From a bacterium (lineage in GTDB: Bacteria > KSB1 > UBA2214), in assembly GCA_029560815.1 (NCBI GenBank), contig JAKQKF010000063.1, forward strand, positions 1-12,194: a stretch of 12,194 bases of DNA, given 5' to 3'. Positions within the stretch are counted from its first letter, which is position 1. The number at the start of each line of letters is the position of its first letter. Under the pieces are notes generated by a model that saw nothing but the letters and a program-made list of their open reading frames with translations, had not been told where the DNA came from and did not search any database. This document shows positions 7,257 through 12,194 of the stretch, piece by piece. The translations under genes and the position numbers were made by a program.

Positions 7257-9101
7257 TTGAAGATCAGGTTCCATGCCATCGCGCTGTTCTTCGCTGCGGC
7301 CGCTCTGGCGCAAGCCGGTCCGGAGCTGCGCGGGGTCTGGATCGCCTGGGGGGGAGGCAATCCTCCGACCAAGAGCGCCATTGCCGCGATGATGGAGGAT
7401 ATCGCCGGCCACAACATGAACACCGTCTATGTCGATGTCTGGCGTTACGGCTATCCCTATTTCCGCAGCCGGACCTTTTACGATCTGACCGGCAAATGGA
7501 CCGATCCGGCGCTTGAAAGCGGCCGGGATGTGCTTGCCGATATGATCGCCGAGGGACATCGTGTTGGCTTGCATGTGGAAGCCTGGTTCGAATATGGCTT
7601 TTGCGCATGCCACGATGGCAATGACGATCTCTATCGCGCCCGGCCGGAGTGGTTTGCCCAGCACCGTGACGGCTCCGTGCTCTTTAACGGGGCTCTGCGC
7701 TGGAAGTGGCTCAGTCATGTGCACCCGGAGGCCCGGCAGTTCCTCGTCGACCTGTGCCAGGAGGTGGCGGCCAACTATGATGTGGACGGGATCGAACTGG
7801 ACCGCATCCGCTACCCGGAGCTTGACTGCGGCTATGACCCGGCCACGGTGGCGCTCTACCGGGCGGAGCACCAGGGCGCGGATCCGCCCCGCTCTCCGGC
7901 CGATGGCGGGTGGGTGGCGTGGCGGGCGCAAAAACTGACCGAATTTGTCGCGGCCTTTTACGATTCGATCAAGGCGGTCCATCCCGATCTTTTCATCAGC
8001 AACGCTCCGATCTCCTACAGTTATGGTTATGACAATTTTTGTCAGGACTGGCGGCCGTGGATCAACTCCGGTCATCTCGACTTTGTCAGCACCCAGCTTT
8101 ACTGGCCAACCAACGCGGTCTATACCTGGGAGCTGGACCGGCAGCTGCCCTATATATCTGAACGGGACAAGTTTTATCCCGGTATCTGTTCGATCGCCAA
8201 TGAGATCATCGTGCCCGCTGCGGAGATCGCCGCCATGATCGAAACGACGCGGGCGCGCAACCTCGACGGACACGTCATCTGGTACTACACTACCCTTGCC
8301 GATGATCTGCCCTATCTCGCCGATACGGTCTATCGCGAGGCTGCGGCGGTTCCCGGGCGGCCGGCCGATTGGCGGTTGCCCGCCGTGGTGGTCAACGAAG
8401 ACGATGCGCGGGCCAGCCGCTCGGAAGGGTGGAGCTATTACACCGGTATCCCGGGCTTTCAGGCGGGCTGCTATTACTGCCGGGCGGACGGCGAGCGCTG
8501 GATGGAGTATCGGGCTGATATCGCCGCGGCCGGCTGGTACGAGATTTATGCCTTTAATATTTTTCAGTTCCGGGCCAGCAAGCGGGCGCCCTACGAGATC
8601 CGTCACGCCGCGGGCGTTGACACAATCTATGTAAATCAGGCGCTCTCCGGGGAGGCGCGCTGGTTCAAGCTGGGCGATTTCTACCTTCGCGCCGGTTCAG
8701 ACCAGCGGGTGGTCCGGCTGAGCAACCGCGGCATCGAAACCGATGCCCTGCTCTTCGCGGATGCCGTCATGCTGATCAGGAGCCGCCGTCCGCTCGGAAT
8801 TCCCTCATCGGTAAAAGAACCGCCGGAGGCGCAGCCGGCAGTGTGGACCGTTCTGGAAAATTATCCGAATCCTTTCAACGCCGCAACGCGTATCCGCTTT
8901 TCGCTGGCGCAGCCCGGCGAGATCGATCTGCGCGTCTATGATCTTTCCGGACGCGAAAGCGCCCGTCTGGCGCACGGACGGCATGACGCCGGTGTGCACG
9001 AAGTGACCTGGCAGGCCGCGGCGGAGTGCAGCGGATTTTATTATTGCCGCCTGCGCACCGAAACAGGCGTGGCGACACGGAAGCTCTTGCTCCTGAAGTA
9101 A
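7257..9101 (+). CDS. GHL10 (DUF187) glycoside-hydrolase-like protein with golvesin-type domain and T9SS sorting domain
   Basis: 614 residues from a TTG start, with signal peptide 'AIALFFAAAALAQA'. Residues about 22-360 match the glycosyl-hydrolase-like 10 family (DUF187, a TIM barrel): 'ELRGVW' at 23-28, 'HVEAWFEYG' at 106-114, 'DVDGIELDRIRYP' at 175-187, 'ISNAPISYSYG' near 250 and 'DFVSTQLYW' at 275-283. The acidic residues E108, D177, E180 and D182 lie where catalytic or substrate residues are expected, but exact roles are not assigned. Characterised relatives act on polysaccharides or peptidoglycan-related glycans. Cysteines at 116, 118, 191 and 262 could form disulfides outside the cell. 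Residues about 376-508 resemble a golvesin C-terminal-like beta-sandwich ('AAAGWYEIYAFNIFQF', 'VDTIYVNQALSGEARWFKLG', 'DALLFADAVMLI'). Residues 530-614 are a T9SS sorting domain ('LENYPNPFNAATRIRF', 'LRVYDLSGRESARL', 'SGFYYCRL'). It lies between two DUF4623-like genes, probably in one operon with the first. Confidence 0.88.
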   Translation: MKIRFHAIALFFAAAALAQAGPELRGVWIAWGGGNPPTKSAIAAMMEDIAGHNMNTVYVDVWRYGYPYFRSRTFYDLTGKWTDPALESGRDVLADMIAEGHRVGLHVEAWFEYGFCACHDGNDDLYRARPEWFAQHRDGSVLFNGALRWKWLSHVHPEARQFLVDLCQEVAANYDVDGIELDRIRYPELDCGYDPATVALYRAEHQGADPPRSPADGGWVAWRAQKLTEFVAAFYDSIKAVHPDLFISNAPISYSYGYDNFCQDWRPWINSGHLDFVSTQLYWPTNAVYTWELDRQLPYISERDKFYPGICSIANEIIVPAAEIAAMIETTRARNLDGHVIWYYTTLADDLPYLADTVYREAAAVPGRPADWRLPAVVVNEDDARASRSEGWSYYTGIPGFQAGCYYCRADGERWMEYRADIAAAGWYEIYAFNIFQFRASKRAPYEIRHAAGVDTIYVNQALSGEARWFKLGDFYLRAGSDQRVVRLSNRGIETDALLFADAVMLIRSRRPLGIPSSVKEPPEAQPAVWTVLENYPNPFNAATRIRFSLAQPGEIDLRVYDLSGRESARLAHGRHDAGVHEVTWQAAAECSGFYYCRLRTETGVATRKLLLLK

Positions 9102-9162
9102 AAGCTTTGTATCTTATCAAACCAGCTCCTGCAGGCGGTGCCGGATTGCCCTGTGAAACCGG

Positions 9163-9178
9163 GATGTGATGATGTGAT
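9163..9178 (+). repeat. Tandem duplication of an 8-base unit
   Basis: GATGTGAT occurs twice head to tail and is followed by a third partial GA. It lies within the spacer ahead of the long repeat-protein gene, about 75 bases before its start. It may be a simple slippage product or a regulator half-site pair; nothing else supports a binding site. Confidence 0.4.
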
Positions 9179-9240
9179 GAGCGCTTCCGGGGATCCATCA
9201 GGTGCCGGACCGCAGCAGCCAACAACTCAACCCAATCAGT

Positions 9241-9250
9241 GGAGGAGAGG
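9241..9250 (+). promoter_or_regulatory. Strong Shine-Dalgarno site for the repeat-protein gene
   Basis: GGAGGAGAGG ends one base before ATG 9252, with the GGAGG core at 9241-9245 giving a spacing of six bases. It is the strongest ribosome-binding site in the window together with the one at 5282. Confidence 0.8.
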
Positions 9251-9251
9251 C

Positions 9252-12194
9252 ATGAAAAAAGCATTGGTACTGTTATCCATGCTATTGCTCTTCACCAGCG
9301 CGGCTTTTGCACTGGTGGACAGTACAGCTGCACCCATCTGGAAAGTCAGCGTCGATGACGCCGCGCAGGCTTTTATCAAGAACAATGACATGACGCGGAG
9401 TATCGCCCTGAACAAGGTGACCAACCACCTGCTGGTGGCAACCCGGTCGATTACCCATCGCATTGTGGCCTTGAATGCGGCCACCGGCGACAGCGTCGGC
9501 CAGCTCGACATGACCGGCGTCTCCGGCGGCACATACAACCTCAACAAGGTGGGGGTCGCCGATGACGGCGTCATCTACGCCTGTAACCTTAATACGGGCA
9601 GCGGTTTCAAGGTTTACCGCTGGGCGGACGAATCCGCACTTCCCACTGTGGCGGCGGATACGACTGTTGTGGGCGCCACCCGCTTTGGCGATGCCTTTAC
9701 CGTCATCGGGCAGGGGCTGGATACCAAAATCTACATCTCCGGCAACAACGCCGCCGCCAAGATCCATATTCTGGGCACGACCGACGGCGAAAAATTTCAT
9801 GTCGAAAAGGTCGTTGAGAAAAACGGTCACTGCACGGACATCTATCCGCTTGACGAGAACACGATCTGGGTCAATCGTCCGGGCATCGCCGCCACCCGTC
9901 TGGATGGCGCCGGCGAGATCACCGGCACGGTGCCGACTACGGTTCTCGGCACCAGCGGCACTGCACTCAATGTTTTCGGCTATGCCGGCTACTGGTATCT
10001 GGCCAGTGCCGACGGTAACGTCACGCCGGCCACCGGACGCCTGATCCAGTTGGGCGATAACCTGGCCGACAGCAAAGTCCATGTGGTTTACAAAGGCATG
10101 GGCGCCAACAAGAATGTCAACGGCGCCGGCGCCGTCGTGGTGCAGCCGGACAGCGACCGGGTCTGGATCCTGGAGACCAACAACGCCATCGCCCTCTATC
10201 CAGTCGGCGGCTACGCCTCCTTCCCCCTGACCTGGCGTTCGAAAGCCGACACGGCCCTTTGGCATGGCCTCAACAACATGGTGCGCACTCTCGCCTTCAG
10301 TCCGAAAACAAAACACCTCTATACCGCCTCGCGCGCCGGTGGCACCTTCATCAAGGTTTTCGACTCCGCCACCGGGCGCTATGTCAAGGATCTGAATACG
10401 ACCGGCATCTCCGGCGGCACCTACCATATTAATATGGTCACAGCCACGGCGGACGGCCAGATCTTCGCCGGCAACCTCGCCCTGGCCAACGGCACTTTCA
10501 AACTCTACCATTATGCCAATGAAGAGGCCACCCCGGCCCTGGTTTGGGAGGGCGTTGTACCCGGCCGCGCTGGGGATGCCATGGCGTGCACGGGAATTGG
10601 CACGGGAGTGACGGTCTACGTCTCCGGCAATGACAATGACAAGATCTATACTTTCATGCCGTCGGCGGGCACCGGATTCGTCCAGGGCCCGGATATCCCC
10701 TTGCCGGAGGCCAATGCCGCGCGTCTCGGCATCGCCCCGGTCGGTAATGGCGACTATCTCTTCGTTGCCGCACCGGCCAAACCGACCCGGTACATCAAAA
10801 AAGATGGCACCTTGCTCTACCAGTTCGATACGGCGGAGGTTGTCGGCGCCTCGGTAAATTATGCCGAGATTCCGGCGCTGGACGGCAGCTCGCGCAAGTT
10901 CCTTTTTCTCGCCAATGGCTGGACCCCCGGTGTTCGGGTGGTTGAACTTTTCGGCGAAGATGGCGACAATCTCTGCACCTACTGGGAGAAATGGCCGGCC
11001 ATGACCCCGCTGTATGCGAACAATGCCAATGCCAACGCGACCGCCCAGTCGGTCTACGATATTTACAGCAACCATCTCATCGAGTTGGCCACCAACAACG
11101 GCCTCAGCGCCTACTCTTTTGCCAATGTCATGCCCAACGCGGGCATGCTTGAAGCGAATCCGGTTTTCTCCACGCTGTATCTTGATTTTAACAAGGTACT
11201 CCTGGGCGAAACCCCGCAGGCGAGCTTTTCCATCCTCAATGAGGGCACAGCCCCCTTTGAGATCCTCTCCGCCGGTTTTGACGGCGCGCACTTTACAAGT
11301 GATCTCACCGCCCCGGCTGCTGTGGCGGTTGGCGAGAGCCTCACCGTCACCATCACCCTGCATGCGACTGCGGAGGGCGATTTCGATGACAGTTATGCCC
11401 TGCTGACCAATATGGGTCTTTATGAAGTGCAGCTTCATGCCCTGGTCGAAAAGTACTGGCCCTTCACCCTCAAGGAGCTCGATTACGGCCTGGTGTGGGC
11501 GCGTTCCTCCACGGCCTATCTGTTTCAGCTCATCAACACCGGCACGGTGCCCGTCACCGTCGACTCGGTTGCGGCTGACGAAACGCTGCTCAATGTAGCG
11601 CCCGACTCGGTCTTGACAGTCGCGGTGGGCGACACGGCCGATCTGATGGTGACCCTCATGCCGCCGCAAACGGGTGAGGTCAGCAGCCATGTGGTCTTTT
11701 TTACCAGCCTGGGCGAATATGATTTTCCGGTCAAGGCCACGGTCGACGAACTCTGGCCGCTGGCCTGGCGCCAGACGGCGGACACCACGCTGTGGCATGG
11801 CACGAACAACATGGTCCGCACTCTGGTCTTCAACAAGGCCACCAATCACCTCCTGACGATCAGCCGGGTCGGCGGCAGCTTTATCAAGGCCCTCGATCCC
11901 AAGAACGGCAAGGTGATCAAGGATCTTAACAGCACCGGGATCAACGGCGGCACCTATCACATCAACATGCTCGCCGTGAGCGATGACGGCCAGATCTTCG
12001 TCGGCAACCTGGCCCTCGCCGGCACCAACTTCAAGCTCTACTATCTCGCCAATGAGGATGCGGTGCCGGTGATGATCTTTGACGGGCTGCTCGATGGCCG
12101 CGTCGGGGATGCAATCGGCGTCTCCGGTCAGGGCAAGGATGTCATCGCCTACGTCTCGGGATCGGACAACACCAAGATCTTCACTTTCAAGACC
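9252..12194 (+). CDS. Very large secreted protein of DUF4623-like repeats and Ig-like (ASH/choice-of-anchor-D) domains, 3' end outside window
   Basis: The frame stays open for 981 codons to the last base, with no stop in the window. The signal peptide is 'MKKALVLLSMLLLFTSAAFA'. Three related modules follow, each opening with a Trp and a motif like 'LWHG.NNMVRTL.F', then 'TGI.GGTYHIN', 'DGQIF.GNLAL', 'FKLY...NE' and 'GR.GDA'. Module 1 starts near W30, module 2 near W328 and module 3 near W839. Modules 1 and 2 are about 298 residues apart. Between modules 2 and 3 lie two Ig-like domains (about residues 634-735 and 736-834) with 'LDFNKVLLGETPQASFSILN' and 'LDYGLVWARSSTAYLFQLIN' starts, matching the ASH/choice-of-anchor-D pattern of 'FG.V..G......N.G'. 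The first module is paralogous to the protein at 5293. No enzymatic motif is visible. A T9SS sorting domain would be expected at the unseen C-terminus. It may be an extracellular adhesin, filament or binding scaffold; function unknown. Confidence 0.85.
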   Translation, partial: MKKALVLLSMLLLFTSAAFALVDSTAAPIWKVSVDDAAQAFIKNNDMTRSIALNKVTNHLLVATRSITHRIVALNAATGDSVGQLDMTGVSGGTYNLNKVGVADDGVIYACNLNTGSGFKVYRWADESALPTVAADTTVVGATRFGDAFTVIGQGLDTKIYISGNNAAAKIHILGTTDGEKFHVEKVVEKNGHCTDIYPLDENTIWVNRPGIAATRLDGAGEITGTVPTTVLGTSGTALNVFGYAGYWYLASADGNVTPATGRLIQLGDNLADSKVHVVYKGMGANKNVNGAGAVVVQPDSDRVWILETNNAIALYPVGGYASFPLTWRSKADTALWHGLNNMVRTLAFSPKTKHLYTASRAGGTFIKVFDSATGRYVKDLNTTGISGGTYHINMVTATADGQIFAGNLALANGTFKLYHYANEEATPALVWEGVVPGRAGDAMACTGIGTGVTVYVSGNDNDKIYTFMPSAGTGFVQGPDIPLPEANAARLGIAPVGNGDYLFVAAPAKPTRYIKKDGTLLYQFDTAEVVGASVNYAEIPALDGSSRKFLFLANGWTPGVRVVELFGEDGDNLCTYWEKWPAMTPLYANNANANATAQSVYDIYSNHLIELATNNGLSAYSFANVMPNAGMLEANPVFSTLYLDFNKVLLGETPQASFSILNEGTAPFEILSAGFDGAHFTSDLTAPAAVAVGESLTVTITLHATAEGDFDDSYALLTNMGLYEVQLHALVEKYWPFTLKELDYGLVWARSSTAYLFQLINTGTVPVTVDSVAADETLLNVAPDSVLTVAVGDTADLMVTLMPPQTGEVSSHVVFFTSLGEYDFPVKATVDELWPLAWRQTADTTLWHGTNNMVRTLVFNKATNHLLTISRVGGSFIKALDPKNGKVIKDLNSTGINGGTYHINMLAVSDDGQIFVGNLALAGTNFKLYYLANEDAVPVMIFDGLLDGRVGDAIGVSGQGKDVIAYVSGSDNTKIFTFKT
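9339..10220 (+). repeat. DUF4623-like module 1 of the repeat protein
   Basis: Encodes residues 30-323 of the repeat protein. Key motifs are 'NNDMTRSIALNKVTNHLLVA', 'NAATGDSVGQLDMTGVSGGT', 'VADDGVIYACNL' and 'FKVYRWADESALP'. It is the most diverged of the three modules and the closest to the domain in the protein at 5293. It lacks the 'LWHG' signature that opens modules 2 and 3. Confidence 0.65.
10221..11140 (+). repeat. DUF4623-like module 2 of the repeat protein
   Basis: Opens with 'FPLTWRSKADTALWHGLNNM' at residue 324 and runs to about residue 630; the end is approximate. It shares about 60 percent of residues by eye with module 3 over the first 110 positions. At DNA level it shares the exact 16-mer GACGGCCAGATCTTCG (10452-10467 here, 11985-12000 in module 3), offset by exactly 511 codons. 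Confidence 0.7.
11754..12194 (+). repeat. DUF4623-like module 3 of the repeat protein (cut by window edge)
   Basis: Opens with 'WPLAWRQTADTTLWHGTNNM' at residue 835 and follows module 2 closely through 'GGTYHINMLAVSDDGQIFVG' and 'GRVGDAIGVSG'. Only about half of the module lies in the window. More modules may follow downstream. Confidence 0.7.

Larger units (their letters stand above)
9102..9251 (+). other. 150-bp spacer before the large repeat-protein gene
   Basis: This is the longest gap between genes in the window. I see no open frame with a ribosome-binding site, no hairpin followed by T-run, and no clear promoter. It contains a tandem 8-base repeat (9163-9178), two copies of GGTGCCGGA (9137-9145 and 9201-9209) and the palindrome AAAGCTTT at 9101-9108. 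A transcription start for the following gene could lie here, but the sequence does not show it plainly. Confidence 0.5.

Noticed and set aside
7182..8606. Long open frame on the - strand opposite the GHL10 gene
   Set aside because: In-register antisense shadow of a gene with clear family motifs.
9105..9125. Bacteroidota-type promoter (TTTG and TAnnTTTG elements) near TTTGTATCTTATC
   Set aside because: Neither the -7 element nor the expected spacing is met; the resemblance is loose.
9282..11960. Very long open frame on the - strand (about 890 codons)
   Set aside because: It lies exactly in codon register with the + strand gene, so it only reflects the lack of TTA, CTA and TCA codons in GC-rich coding sequence. 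It has no ribosome-binding site or recognisable domain, and its translation lacks normal protein character.
9339..12194. Repeats as a CRISPR array or mobile-element repeats
   Set aside because: The repeats are long, diverged and in frame, and follow protein module boundaries; no short identical units with spacers are present.

Overview
The window is GC-rich and densely coded. All eight genes lie on the + strand, with spacers from a few bases to about 150 bp. Every product is predicted to be exported: seven genes show an N-terminal signal peptide, and the eighth enters from the left as the C-terminal end of an outer-membrane barrel. Three proteins end in type IX secretion system (T9SS) C-terminal sorting domains, two of them with the 'NYPNPFNAAT' signature, and a PorV/PorQ-family protein is encoded among them. 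This points to a Gram-negative bacterium of the Fibrobacterota-Chlorobiota-Bacteroidota (FCB) side of the tree. The style is closer to Calditrichota, KSB1 or similar candidate phyla than to classic Bacteroides. That placement is inference from motif style. No rRNA, tRNA, mobile element or CRISPR array was seen.

Left block (1-5253), an outer-membrane and surface cluster. It starts with the C-terminal third or so of a TonB-dependent receptor. Next comes a large secreted protein with a fibronectin-III-like segment and a T9SS sorting domain, then a PorV/PorQ-like barrel protein, then two small, unrecognised outer-membrane beta-barrel proteins. Stop-to-start distances are mostly 2-14 bp, and 66-78 bp before the PorV-like gene. 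This looks like one operon. Its Shine-Dalgarno sites are mostly weak, which suggests translational coupling.

Right block (5293-12194), large secreted proteins. The first has a DUF4623-like domain, a possible carbohydrate-binding-like beta-sandwich and a T9SS tail. The second is a GHL10 (DUF187) glycoside-hydrolase-like enzyme with a golvesin-type C-terminal domain and a T9SS tail; it starts at TTG. After a 150-bp spacer comes a very long repeat protein that runs off the right edge. It has at least three DUF4623-like modules, with two Ig-like (ASH/choice-of-anchor-D type) domains between the second and third. Each of these three genes has a strong purine-rich ribosome-binding site.

Working model (inference): the cluster builds a cell-surface apparatus. 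The receptor and barrels sit in the outer membrane, the PorV-like protein serves T9SS export or anchoring, and the secreted proteins recognise or process a glycan or other extracellular polymer. No SusD-like partner, regulator or transporter is visible, so substrate and function stay open. The least described part is the modular DUF4623-like repeat protein and its association with a GHL10 enzyme.
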